Shown one piece after another: positions 45,001 through 52,698 of a stretch of DNA of 64,000 bases (the first letter of the stretch is position 1; each line of letters starts with the position of its first letter). A program made the translations under genes and the position numbers. This DNA comes from Spirosoma rhododendri (GTDB lineage Bacteria; Bacteroidota; Bacteroidia; Cytophagales; Spirosomataceae): assembly GCF_012849055.1 (NCBI RefSeq), contig NZ_CP051677.1, forward strand, positions 3,053,001 to 3,117,000, in the 5' to 3' direction. The notes beneath the pieces are model-generated. The model was not told where the DNA came from, made no database searches, and saw only the letters and a program-made list of their open reading frames with translations.

Positions 45001-47875
45001 CGGTGACGGGTGTCATCGTACCCAGCGTAAACTGGCAGCTGTCGACTGGTGGTGTGGTTGGCAACTGACCCGACCCGGTGCAGACGGCCGTGGTACGGGG
45101 GCTCAGGCTGAGGTCGCGGCTGGTGCCAGCCGGCATAACCGATACCTTCAGCGCTGCATTGGCTTTGTAGGCGGCTGGAATGGTGTACTGGTAGCCATAG
45201 GTATTGTAGCCCTGAATACCATACGCATCGGCTACATCCTGCCGGGCGCGATTGACCGGTACAGTAGCGATCTTGATCGAGTTCAGGTAAATATCGACCG
45301 ACTGACTTTGTTTGGGGTTGTTCAGGTCGATCAGCCAGCCCGCGACACCGTCACAGTTAGCTGTTTCCAGAAAGCCCTGGTATTTGGTTGTGGTGTTGGT
45401 GGGCGCTGGCGTTGTGGTGGCCGACGTGCATCCGGTTACGGTGAGCGCCCCGCTGGCCGTCTGGCTGGCGCAGCCGCTGGCCGAAGCCGTCACAGTGTAG
45501 CTGGTGGTGCTGTTGGTGGCCGGTGCAACCAGACTCACGCTCTGCCCCGTTGCGGTCAGTCCGTTGCCCTTCCAGGCGTAGGTCACCCGGTTGCAGTTGG
45601 CTCCGGCGCAAGTAGCGCTCAGCGTAACCGTGCTGCCACAACTGGCGCTGAGGCTGGGGGCGGTGCTGAGGGTGAACTGGCAGGTGTCGGGTTTGGCAAC
45701 GGGCGTGGTGACGGTGGTGGCACAGACGGCCGTGGTGCGGGGGCTGTTAATCAGCTCGACGGCGGTGTTGGCCACGCGGGCGACTACGGTGAGGGCGGCT
45801 CCCTTTTTGTAACTGTCGGGGATCTTGTAAGCGTACTCGTAGGCGTTGAACCCCTGAATACCGAAGGCGGTGGCCACGTCGGGCCGGGGGCGGTTGGCCA
45901 GCAGGGTCGTGACTTTGGTGCCGTTGATGAAGAGGTCGACGCCGATAGACTGCTTGATGAGGTTGCGGTCGAAGGCCCAGCCCCGGATGGAGTCGCAGGA
46001 GGCCATGTCGAGGAAGCCGTAGTAGCTGGCGTTGGGGTTGACGGCGGGAATAACCGTCGAGGAGCCCGGCGTGGTAGCAGTTGTAGTAACCGGTGTTGTG
46101 GTGGCCGATGTGCATCCGGTTACGGTGAGCGCCCCGCTGGCCGTCTGGCTGGCGCAGCCGCTGGCCGAAGCCGTTACGGTGTAGCTGGTGGTGCCGTTGG
46201 TGGCCGGTGCAACCAGACTCACGCTCTGCCCCGTTGCGGTCAGTCCGTTGCCCTTCCAGGCGTAGGTCACCCGGTTGCAGTTGGCCCCGCTGCAAGTAGC
46301 GCTCAGCGTAACCGTGCTGCCGCAGCTGGCGCTGAGGCTGGGGGCGGTGCTGAGGGTGAACTGGCAGGTGTCGGGTTTGGTAACGGGCGTGGTGACGGTG
46401 GTGGCACAGACAGCCGTGGTGCGGGGGCTGTTAATCAGCTCGACGGCGGTGCTGGCCACGCGGGCGACTACGGTGAGGGCGGCTCCCTTTTTGTAACTGT
46501 CGGGGATCTTGTAAGCGTACTCGTAGGCGTTGAACCCCTGAATACCGAAGGCGGTGGCCACGTCGGGCCGGGGCCGGTTGGCCAGCAGGGTCGTGACTTT
46601 GGTGCCGTTGATGAAGAGGTCGACGCCGATGGACTGCTTGATGAGGTTGCGGTCGAAGGCCCAGCCCCGGATGGAGTCGCAGGAGGCCATGTCGAGGAAG
46701 CCGTAGTAGCTGGCGTTGGGGTTGACGGCGGGAATAACCGTCGAGGAACCCGGTGTGGTAGCAGTAGTGGTAACCGGCGTGGTTGGTGTAATAGCCGTTG
46801 TTGATGAAACGGGTGCGGCTGCTGTCGTTGAGGTTACGGGCGAAGTTGTCGTCGAAACCGGCCCGGCGCAGGTAGCCGTCGTGGTTGGGCTGCCGATGAT
46901 ATGATCCGACGTGCCGCTGTAGCGTACGGCGATGCTTAGCGGGGAGTTGGTTTTGTAGGCGGCCGGGATGGTATATACGAACCCGTACAGATTGTAGGTC
47001 GTAATGCCGTACGCATCCGCAACATCTTTCCGGTTAACGGTGGCAACGACGCTGGCTACTTTGGTGCCGTTGATATATACATCGGCGGTTGGGGCGGTGT
47101 TCTTGTTGTTGAAATCAATGATCCAGCCCGTCACGTAATCGCAGTTGGCCGCGTCCAGGTGGCTTTGAAAATTACCCGCTGCCACTCGGGCTGAGGCCCG
47201 TGCGTCGCGCGTGTCGACAAGCAGCGTCGACGACGTCCCCAGTCGATTTGGCTGGCTGGCCGTGCTCACCGATTGCCCTTCGCCCGCGTAAGGTTGCAGC
47301 GTGATAGATGACTTTTCGACAAATAAACTCTGTGCATCTGCCTGACTATGACTGCGAAGCAGTTGAAACTGCGTACCAGCCTTTACCGACGAGAAGTGAC
47401 CCGTTACCCGGTAGGTCACGATCATGTGCGACGGGTAGCTGAGCTGATCGCCGATGTAGTCGACAAAATCACCGCCGGTCTGCTCGAAGCCGGGCGGTAG
47501 GAGCAGCTTAAGCCGGTAGGCGTTGGCACCCGGCAGCGTAAACAGCAGCGACGGGGCAATGTTGAGCAGTTCAGCCGTGATGACCAGGTCAATGGTTTCG
47601 CCCAGCCGTATCGACTGCTGATTGGTTTGTATGGTAAACCGAATTGGATCGCTGTCTGACTGCTGCCGACCGGGTGAGGTAAAGAAAAGGGGGAATCGGG
47701 GTAGCGGACGACCCGGCCCGATTCGGAGCATCTTTCCCGGATCGGGTAGGGGACGGCCTGGCGAGATAGCTGGGGCTGCCCACGTTAGTGAGGTCAGCAG
47801 GGCCAGCACACTTGCCAGTAGTAGTACCCTTCGTGTGAGTAGATTACGGCAGGTTAAGTAAACAGTACGATGCAT
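42026..47875 (-). CDS. Giant repetitive secreted protein with six ~100-residue repeats and five Ig-like domains
   Basis: The start at 47875 (MHRTVYLTCRN) precedes a signal peptide cleaved after TWAA; a longer frame begins at 47920. The 1949-residue protein has a beta-rich N-terminal region, then six repeats of about 100 residues with a conserved Cys pair, a G-W--D motif, a DVADAYGIQGYNAYGY-type core and SPRTTAVC at the end. Five Ig/PKD-like domains (CQF...SCGSTVTL...YAW or YTW...TVTGC) alternate with them, joined by Thr/Pro linkers. The last 470 residues (about 43430-42026) form a different domain that I do not recognise, perhaps a carbohydrate-active beta-sandwich. I see no T9SS C-terminal signal. 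Adhesion or glycan binding at the surface is a guess. Confidence 0.8.
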   Translation of the reverse strand: MHRTVYLTCRNLLTRRVLLLASVLALLTSLTWAAPAISPGRPLPDPGKMLRIGPGRPLPRFPLFFTSPGRQQSDSDPIRFTIQTNQQSIRLGETIDLVITAELLNIAPSLLFTLPGANAYRLKLLLPPGFEQTGGDFVDYIGDQLSYPSHMIVTYRVTGHFSSVKAGTQFQLLRSHSQADAQSLFVEKSSITLQPYAGEGQSVSTASQPNRLGTSSTLLVDTRDARASARVAAGNFQSHLDAANCDYVTGWIIDFNNKNTAPTADVYINGTKVASVVATVNRKDVADAYGITTYNLYGFVYTIPAAYKTNSPLSIAVRYSGTSDHIIGSPTTTATCAGPVSTTTSPVTSTTAAAPVSSTTAITPTTPVTTTATTPGSSTVIPAVNPNASYYGFLDMASCDSIRGWAFDRNLIKQSIGVDLFINGTKVTTLLANRPRPDVATAFGIQGFNAYEYAYKIPDSYKKGAALTVVARVASTAVELINSPRTTAVCATTVTTPVTKPDTCQFTLSTAPSLSASCGSTVTLSATCSGANCNRVTYAWKGNGLTATGQSVSLVAPATNGTTSYTVTASASGCASQTASGALTVTGCTSATTTPVTTTATTPGSSTVIPAVNPNASYYGFLDMASCDSIRGWAFDRNLIKQSIGVDLFINGTKVTTLLANRPRPDVATAFGIQGFNAYEYAYKIPDSYKKGAALTVVARVANTAVELINSPRTTAVCATTVTTPVAKPDTCQFTLSTAPSLSASCGSTVTLSATCAGANCNRVTYAWKGNGLTATGQSVSLVAPATNSTTSYTVTASASGCASQTASGALTVTGCTSATTTPAPTNTTTKYQGFLETANCDGVAGWLIDLNNPKQSQSVDIYLNSIKIATVPVNRARQDVADAYGIQGYNTYGYQYTIPAAYKANAALKVSVMPAGTSRDLSLSPRTTAVCTGSGQLPTTPPVDSCQFTLGTMTPVTVGCSSAVVLNATCSGANCNRVTYTWKGSGLTATGQSVSLVAPATNSTVSYTLTATATGCSSQNVTGTVSVTGCTSPTSPTTTTPTPTTSVTNAKYVGFLESANCDGISGWVVDINNTQRSPSLDVYLNGIKVTTITADRARQDVANAYGIQGYNAYGYYYTLPAAYKANAALKVSVMPAGTSRDLSLSPRTTAVCTGSGQLPTAPAPVADSCQFSLSTSPISVSCGTSVTLQASCSRATYTWVGGGTTQTGQQVTLTAPSANGTTTYTVTATAKGCPSQSATFDLITTGCTSAPTPTTATTPVTTNPPVVTNAKYQGFLETATCDIAAGWILDTNNPKRSPSLDVYLNNVKVATITADRARQDVADAYGIQGYNAYGYLYAIPDNYKSNAPLVVSIKPSATTTDLSLSPRTTAACPGTGTPPSATTPINTTSTGCQFTLTTANVNAACGSTVTLNATCAGTNCDRVSYAWSGGGISQSGQSITFNASAANGTITYTVIGSASGCSSLSATATVTVSGCASTPTDQGDYPVLSSPYPSDKRPVLQNDRVRIAVDLGVGGVIREVTDLQVGENMINCMEYSDGRRDPGRDDQISLYGMPNAATGWSQNGKPVLDDIGYNPVQGGDIANNFSPMLGYGRTDKMLYTKTRNLLWGLNNELGHYVVEQWIRLEGNVVKRHVKIVGNRPDNTKYDDVRQQELPCTYTNSAYYQYYVAQGDPYTNAPSVNVNNIPNLGGSGTSLNQFRNQGQMGPLNVDSSEPWIAAIRPNTGRGLALHTPYSHEFKVGLFGDIGWGPPNASSAGYIANTVSMPLDANGVYEFDINMIVGTLSEIRNTVNTLPRSETKPNYIFSGNPTRCGFYCRKGYDQGYPVGNELVITPTDRRFKLVSPNKGYRASETPTLYVRMRAITTETRMILEWRKVGQTELEAAQADQTITFNVQGDNQYHTIAIPTGQNSKWSGTISNFSIRYENVSETKVSGHQLGVKWISASNLGDF
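45421..46788. repeat. Tandem 684-bp duplication inside the giant gene
   Basis: Segments 45421-46104 and 46105-46788 are nearly identical in DNA and repeat at an exact offset of 684 bases (228 codons). Each encodes one ~100-residue repeat with its linker and one Ig-like domain. The near identity points to a recent duplication or ongoing gene conversion; the other repeat units differ much more. Confidence 0.88.
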
Positions 47876-48318
47876 AGTTGGACGACGGACTATATGAATG
47901 TCAGACATCCATAATGACAAATATTAAGCCAAAGCATTATATGCTATATTGTAACTCATATGTTCATCAATGATGTGAATAAGTAATTGTGTTGCTTATC
48001 GATGTTTATTTATTATAATTTCTGTATACTTATTATGAATTAGAAATTAACTCTGTTTTAATCCTATGTATCTGATTTACCATCTGTATTTGTTAAAATT
48101 CATGCTGAAAAGTGGCTGGGTTATGCCGTAAAGGGCTATTTTTCGCAAATAAGCGAGTGGCAATCGGGTAGGTTACAACCAATTAATCAACATCGTTTCA
48201 AAATTAGTTGACTACCATAATAAAGTAGGGGCAAGGCGTCAATTATAATCGATCAGGTGGCCATTCAGCAGCTGATTAAATAGTGTACGGCACAACAGTT
48301 GACAAGGCCGATACTGAT
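47876..48318. other. AT-rich intergenic region
   Basis: About 440 bases without a credible gene, clearly richer in A+T than the rest of the window, especially 47915-48110 (runs such as TTTATTTATTATAATTTC). It lies upstream of the giant repetitive gene and should hold its promoter, though I find no exact TTG/TAnnTTTG pair there. I see no tRNA and no strong hairpin. It could be a horizontally acquired boundary or a nucleoid-protein-bound control region. Confidence 0.6.
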
Positions 48319-48350
48319 AACGCCCTATCCCGGTTATGAGATAGGGCGTT
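48319..48350 (-). terminator. Hairpin downstream of ferrochelatase
   Basis: Perfect 11-bp stem AACGCCCTATC/GATAGGGCGTT with a 10-base loop, 24 bases past the hemH stop on the minus strand. The T run is poor, so termination may be incomplete. Confidence 0.6.
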
Positions 48351-48373
48351 GTCGAGGTTCAGTCAGGCCTACC

Positions 48374-49465
48374 TCAGGCCGTCTTGACCAGATCGACCAG
48401 TGTCTCGATCCAGATCGGGCTGTCGTTGAGGCTTTCGACCAGTTGCCAGTGTTCACCCCCCTTTTCTTCGAACAGTTCCCGATACTCGTCGCCAATCTCG
48501 ATGGTTGTTTCCAGGCAGTCGGCGACGAACGAGGGCGAGAAAGCCAGTACGCTTTTGACGCCTTTCGCCGTCAGCTCTTTGATAACCTCATCGGTGTACG
48601 GCTTGATCCAGGGTGTACGGCCAAGTCGCGACTGAAACGAGGTTGTATAGCTACCTTCGGGAAGGCCCAGTTCCTTCACCAGCCGCCGGGTGGTCTCGAA
48701 GCATTGCGCCCGGTAGCAGTGCTGATTCATGGCGTGCAGCTTGCCGCAGCAGTCGCCCAGCTTGCAGACTTTACCCGTTACGTCGCCTTTCAGAATCTGC
48801 CGTTCGGGCAGGCCGTGGTAGGTAAACAGGTAATGGTCGTAATTGCGGGTATCCATGTACTTCCGGCCGTTCTGCACAAACCCCTGAATGAACTTGGGGT
48901 GCTCCAGAAACCGGTTGATAAACTTGATCTCAGGGATGACCTGCCAGGACTTGACGATATCCATCACTTTCTCGTAGACCGAGCCGGTACTGGCCGACGC
49001 GTACTGCGGAAAGAACGGGATAACGATGATACTGTTGAGACCCAGGCGCTGAAACCGGGCCAGACCCGCGTCGATACTGGGGCTTTGGTAGCGCATCGCC
49101 AGCGTTACGACGTACTCGTTGCCGAGGGCTTTCTGTAATTCGCGCTCCACAACTTCACCGTAGTATTTGAGGGGCGAACCAGTTTCGGTCCACAACTCAC
49201 GGTATACTTTGGCGGATTTGGGTGCCCGAAACGGAGCAATAATGCCGTTGACGAGAAAATAACGGGTCGTAGCCGCAATGTCCAGTACACGCCCATCGAG
49301 CAGGAATTCGCGCAGGTACTTGCGGACATCGGGTACCGACGGACTGTCGGGCGTGCCCAGATTAACGATAAGAACCCCCGTCTTACCCACTTGGGAGGTA
49401 GTCTGGGTGGGGGCGTTGCTTGCGTAAGTTTCCATTGATTCAGTGGTCGGCGCGCTGTTTGTCAT
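48374..49465 (-). CDS. hemH: Ferrochelatase
   Basis: A 363-residue cytoplasmic or membrane-associated enzyme inserting Fe2+ into protoporphyrin IX, the last step of protohaem synthesis. Family signatures are GVLIVNLGTPDSP at the N-terminus, FTYHGLPER with the metal-handling histidine, TSFQSRLGRTPWIKPYTDE, and FSPSFVADCLETTIEI with the active-site Glu. The insertion CKLGDCCGKLHAMNQHCYRA is rich in cysteine and common in Bacteroidota enzymes. The start could be the ATG at 49465 or at 49435; the first 25 residues are low-complexity. No other haem gene adjoins it. Confidence 0.95.
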   Translation of the reverse strand: MTNSAPTTESMETYASNAPTQTTSQVGKTGVLIVNLGTPDSPSVPDVRKYLREFLLDGRVLDIAATTRYFLVNGIIAPFRAPKSAKVYRELWTETGSPLKYYGEVVERELQKALGNEYVVTLAMRYQSPSIDAGLARFQRLGLNSIIVIPFFPQYASASTGSVYEKVMDIVKSWQVIPEIKFINRFLEHPKFIQGFVQNGRKYMDTRNYDHYLFTYHGLPERQILKGDVTGKVCKLGDCCGKLHAMNQHCYRAQCFETTRRLVKELGLPEGSYTTSFQSRLGRTPWIKPYTDEVIKELTAKGVKSVLAFSPSFVADCLETTIEIGDEYRELFEEKGGEHWQLVESLNDSPIWIETLVDLVKTA

Positions 49466-49542
49466 CCTGAAACAGCGCGTGATTCATAAACCACAAACTG
49501 ATTGTAATAATGCAGAGTTTGGAAGTCGGTGCACGGTAATAC

Positions 49543-49660
49543 GGTATTCGGTTTACAGTGTTCAGTTCACGGTATACCGCGCGCCCGAACGTCTGTGTTG
49601 TAGCACTCGCGCAACAGGCACTACCGTAAACCGTATACCGTGAACTGAATACCGAAAACC
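49543..49660. repeat. Intergenic inverted repeat (D)
   Basis: Left arm 49543-49579 contains GGTATTCGGTTTACAG and TTCAGTTCACGGTATACCG. Right arm 49625-49660 contains CCGTATACCGTGAACTGAA and TACCGAAAACC. The arms pair over most of their length around a 45-base loop. The GGTTTAC-type words resemble the GTTTAAGG family. It lies upstream of hemH and downstream of the next minus-strand gene. Confidence 0.78.
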
Positions 49661-50445
49661 TACTTTGCTTCCGGATAGCGGCTCAGATCAGCCCGGGTAA
49701 AATCGCTGAACACTTCGCCCGGCAGACCCGAATACACGTGAATGTCGGTCAGGTCACGCTCTCCGCGCTCACCCGACAGCAGAATCTCACCGTGCCGCTG
49801 ATAGTCGGCCCAGGGAAGCGTAAAGCGGGGCTGCTCGTCGGTGAACTTGGGATAGTGTGCCCACTGCGTAACCAGGTGCGAGCCCTTGTCGATCCAGATC
49901 TTGTATTTGTTGTCGGGCGTATTACCCACGTTTTTAAACGTCATCTGAACGACATCGGCTGGCTTGCCATCCTTCGTTGGGTCTTCGCCCAGGTATTTGA
50001 GTGTTACGCCCGAATCCTTCAGTTTGAAGGGCATCACCAGCCAGTACGAATCGTTGATCCAGGCATCTTTCCCCGCTTTCACATACTTCGCTACCGAATC
50101 GGGATCCGTCAGTTCGGCTCCGTTGCGGAATACCCGGCCTTTGTTATTGTTGATGTTTAGCAGCACAGTCTGATCGTTACGCAGGTTGTCGACCCGCACA
50201 TCGCCCGTCCATTTGTCCCAGACCAGCTTACGGGCGCCAAAGAAATTCCAGGCGATCAGGTGCGTATTGTCCCACGCTTTCCGCCCGCCCATCGCCTGCA
50301 TCACTGCATCGGCCAGGCCAACGGCTTTAGGGTCGGAGTCGGCCATGTCGAAGCCGGGGGCGGGTGGGTTCGCTGATTTCTTCGATTGCGCCGGGGCCGT
50401 AAGACTGACCAGCAGCGCCATTGCGATAAACGCGTAACGTTTCAT
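49660..50445 (-). CDS. Periplasmic LolA-like protein, function unknown
   Basis: A 261-residue exported protein with signal peptide MKRYAFIAMALLVSLTAPAQ. The motif AMGGRKAWDNTHLIAWNFFG followed by KLVWDKWTGDVRVD and repeated beta strands fits a LolA/LolB-like half-barrel family widespread in Bacteroidota and often annotated only as hypothetical. Later parts (TLKYLGEDPTKDGKPADVV, KIWIDKGSHLVTQWAHY) are also typical. It may carry a lipid or other hydrophobic ligand. It is transcribed divergently from oxyR and has a good -7 box at 50469. Confidence 0.72.
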   Translation of the reverse strand: MKRYAFIAMALLVSLTAPAQSKKSANPPAPGFDMADSDPKAVGLADAVMQAMGGRKAWDNTHLIAWNFFGARKLVWDKWTGDVRVDNLRNDQTVLLNINNNKGRVFRNGAELTDPDSVAKYVKAGKDAWINDSYWLVMPFKLKDSGVTLKYLGEDPTKDGKPADVVQMTFKNVGNTPDNKYKIWIDKGSHLVTQWAHYPKFTDEQPRFTLPWADYQRHGEILLSGERGERDLTDIHVYSGLPGEVFSDFTRADLSRYPEAK

Positions 50446-50468
50446 AAGACGGGGGTTTCTTGTATCGA

Positions 50469-50476
50469 CAAAAGTA
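50469..50476 (-). promoter_or_regulatory. Candidate -7 box of the LolA-like gene
   Basis: TACTTTTG on the minus strand, 24 bases before the start codon, fits TAnnTTTG. No clear -33 TTG lies at the right distance. Confidence 0.45.
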
Positions 50477-50510
50477 GGACCAGAAGGCGTTAGTTTGTCT
50501 CAATATGATT

Positions 50511-50518
50511 TAGATTTG
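50511..50518 (+). promoter_or_regulatory. Candidate -7 box of oxyR
   Basis: TAGATTTG on the plus strand fits TAnnTTTG and lies 62 bases before the oxyR start. The nearest TTTG is only 13 bases upstream. The 130-base divergent gap probably also contains the OxyR autoregulatory site, which I cannot define. Confidence 0.33.
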
Positions 50519-50579
50519 TATCAATTTTTTCGATAATTCTTGCTGGGCGTACTCAGCGATGTACATAACCTATTCGTTC

Positions 50580-51521
50580 ATGACGCTTTCACAGCTTGAT
50601 TACATCGTAGCTGTCGACACCTATAGGCACTTTGCCACGGCCGCCGACAATTGTCACGTGACGCAGCCGACGCTTAGTATGCAGATTCAGAAACTCGAAG
50701 ACGAACTGGGTATCAAAGTGTTCGACCGGTCGAAGCAGCCCGTCGTGCCGACCGAAGTTGGCGAAACGGTGCTGGCGCAGGCGCGTGAAGTGCTGCGGGC
50801 GGCCCGGCGCATTCCGGAAATTGTGAGTGAGTCGAAAAACGATTTTCAGGGCGATCTGAAGATTGGGGTCATCCCCACGCTGGCGCCGTACCTGCTGCCG
50901 TATTTCATCGGAGAATTTATCGGGAAATACCCAACGGTGTCGGTGCAGATTCAGGAACTGGTTACCGATCAGATCGTTGAACGGCTGCGGAAGGGACTGC
51001 TCGACGTAGGGCTGGTCGTTACGCCACTGGACGACAATGGTATCACCGAAATTCCGCTGTTTCGTGAACCCTTCGTCGTCTATGCTGCCGATTCGCACCC
51101 GCTCGCTGCGCAAACCCGCATCGACAGCGCCAACCTCCCCACCGACGGGCTGTGGTTGCTGACGGGCGGGCACTGCCTGCGCAATCAGGTGCTCAGCGTA
51201 TGCGGAGCTGATCGCCCTGCCAACGCCACCAACGCCCTGCGCTACGAAACCGGGTCGCTCGAAACGCTCATCAAACTGATCGACCGGCAGGACGGGTTTA
51301 CGCTGCTGCCGTTTCTGGCTACGATCGATATGGACGATACCCGGCGGGCGCGCGTTCGTCCATTCGAATCGCCCGCGCCGGTTCGGGAGGTCAGTCTGGT
51401 TATTCACCGCAGCTTCCTCAAACGTCGGCTTATCGATGCGCTGCGTGCCGAAATTATCCGCCATCTCCCCGCCGACCTCACCACCGACACCCCCAGCGGC
51501 ACGGTCGTAACGTTGGGGTAG
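50580..51521 (+). CDS. oxyR: LysR-type peroxide sensor OxyR
   Basis: The start at 50580 (MTLSQLDYIVAVDTYRHFAT) puts the helix-turn-helix at the very N-terminus as in other LysR proteins. The 313-residue protein has the redox pair in GGHCLRNQVLSVCG. Counting from this start the cysteines are residues 199 and 208, the same positions as in E. coli OxyR, which forms the activating disulfide on H2O2. The effector domain spans about residues 90-295. It should activate catalase or peroxiredoxin genes, none of which is in the window. Confidence 0.92.
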   Translation: MTLSQLDYIVAVDTYRHFATAADNCHVTQPTLSMQIQKLEDELGIKVFDRSKQPVVPTEVGETVLAQAREVLRAARRIPEIVSESKNDFQGDLKIGVIPTLAPYLLPYFIGEFIGKYPTVSVQIQELVTDQIVERLRKGLLDVGLVVTPLDDNGITEIPLFREPFVVYAADSHPLAAQTRIDSANLPTDGLWLLTGGHCLRNQVLSVCGADRPANATNALRYETGSLETLIKLIDRQDGFTLLPFLATIDMDDTRRARVRPFESPAPVREVSLVIHRSFLKRRLIDALRAEIIRHLPADLTTDTPSGTVVTLG

Positions 51522-51539
51522 TGTAGTTAGTTGATGTGA

Positions 51540-51658
51540 TGTAGCCTGGACGTCCACGTCCGGGCGGGCGCGTAGCGACCGAAAAGCTGCCGCCTTACGT
51601 AGTTGCCCTGATGGGCACCCGGACCTGGAGCCGTGCCGGCGGGCCGGTCCAGGCTACA
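51540..51658. repeat. 119-bp element with 12-bp terminal inverted repeats (E2)
   Basis: The ends TGTAGCCTGGAC (51540-51551) and GTCCAGGCTACA (51647-51658) are exact complements. The interior is G+C-rich with further partial complementarity (CGTCCGGGCG against CCCGGACCTGG). It lies between oxyR and the convergent peptidase gene. Its size and ends resemble a short non-autonomous palindromic element, but I see no target-site duplication. Confidence 0.7.
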
Positions 51659-51696
51659 CGTTTCGTCAGGCCACGCGAAAAAATCTAAAACAACCG

Positions 51697-52530
51697 CTAC
51701 CGTTTACCCGGTCGGGCGGAGCGGGTTGCGCCCTTCTCCAGCCGCTGGTAGGCCTGATCGAATGATTCGCCGTTGGCGACAGACCGGGTGAGTGCCAGCA
51801 GACCCGGTTGGCCGACCCGGCGCAGCCACCGCGCTACCTCATCAGCAGCGGTTTGGTAAGCCATCATAACGTGCCCATAGTCGCCCCCGAAAAAATCGCT
51901 GGTCGTAACCAGATCGGTCAGCGGAATCATTGGGCGAAAGCCGAACGGCCCCATTCTGGGTGTATCGACAGGCGACGCGGTTGAGTCGGGGCGCTCCCAA
52001 ACGTCGGGTGAACTGAATCGGTAGTCGACAAGCAGGGCCAGCCCTTCGTTGAACCACTGCGGAATCTGTCGTTTAACCGACCACCAGCCAAGCCGCGAAA
52101 ACAGCTCATCGTGGCAAAGTTCGTGGGCGATCACGTCGACATTGTTGCCTTCGGGACCGAGCACGAGGTAGGCGTCGCCCCAGGGTGTGCCGAGGCTGCA
52201 ACCCGCCCCCTCACCACCTGCGCAGTAGCGGGCGTAATCGGTCTGGCTGGGGCAGTAGATCAGGACTGCCCGGCCCTGCTGCCCACCCCAAAATCGGCTG
52301 ATCCGGGCCTGAGCTGCCCGGCAGTGAGCCTGAAACTGGGTCTGCTGACGGGCCGAAACGGTGGTGCGGATGTAAAGCGAATGGGAAGAGGCACGGTCGG
52401 GAAGCCGCCGAAAATCGGCCGAACGGCTGACCAGCATGCAGCGCAGCAGGTGCGGGTACAGCAACGGCAACGAAAGCGGTAGCGCAACCAGTAGCGACAG
52501 AAAAAAACGAAGAGCACCGATTCTGGGCAT
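51697..52530 (-). CDS. Membrane-anchored gluzincin-type metallopeptidase
   Basis: The start at 52530 gives MPRIGALRFFLSLLVALPLS, a signal anchor; the longer frame to 52668 is Arg-rich and unlikely. The 277-residue protein carries the zinc site HELCH (H-E-x-x-H) in VIAHELCHDELF, and about 20 residues later a third-ligand candidate in WFNEGLALLVDY. This is the peptidase MA/basic-secretory-protein type arrangement. The rest is beta-rich with several cysteines (YCPSQTDYARYCAGG). It probably acts in the periplasm; the substrate is unknown. Confidence 0.78.
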   Translation of the reverse strand: MPRIGALRFFLSLLVALPLSLPLLYPHLLRCMLVSRSADFRRLPDRASSHSLYIRTTVSARQQTQFQAHCRAAQARISRFWGGQQGRAVLIYCPSQTDYARYCAGGEGAGCSLGTPWGDAYLVLGPEGNNVDVIAHELCHDELFSRLGWWSVKRQIPQWFNEGLALLVDYRFSSPDVWERPDSTASPVDTPRMGPFGFRPMIPLTDLVTTSDFFGGDYGHVMMAYQTAADEVARWLRRVGQPGLLALTRSVANGESFDQAYQRLEKGATRSARPGKR

Positions 52531-52698
52531 TACATCCTCAACGCAGCTACACGCCCGTTTGTTGAGTCGCGAAGTACGACGCCCCCGCCGGATTTTCCTA
52601 CCTTCGCCCGGCTGGTCGCTGAATTTGCCGTGCTCCGCCAGCCGGTTTGCCGGAGAGCGGTGAACCAAAAACCATGAACTGAAATCCTAACGCCGTAT

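Noticed and set aside
45308..46804. A 498-codon open frame on the plus strand, opposite the giant repetitive gene
   Set aside because: It exists because the repeats in the real minus-strand gene have biased composition. Its product is low-complexity Gly/Ala/Arg-rich and lacks a promoter or family match.
47876..48318. A replication origin in the AT-rich stretch
   Set aside because: No DnaA-box cluster and no dnaA, dnaN or gidA gene nearby.
51540..51658. An insertion sequence
   Set aside because: It has 12-bp terminal repeats but only 119 bp, no transposase and no visible target duplication, so I list it only as a repeat.
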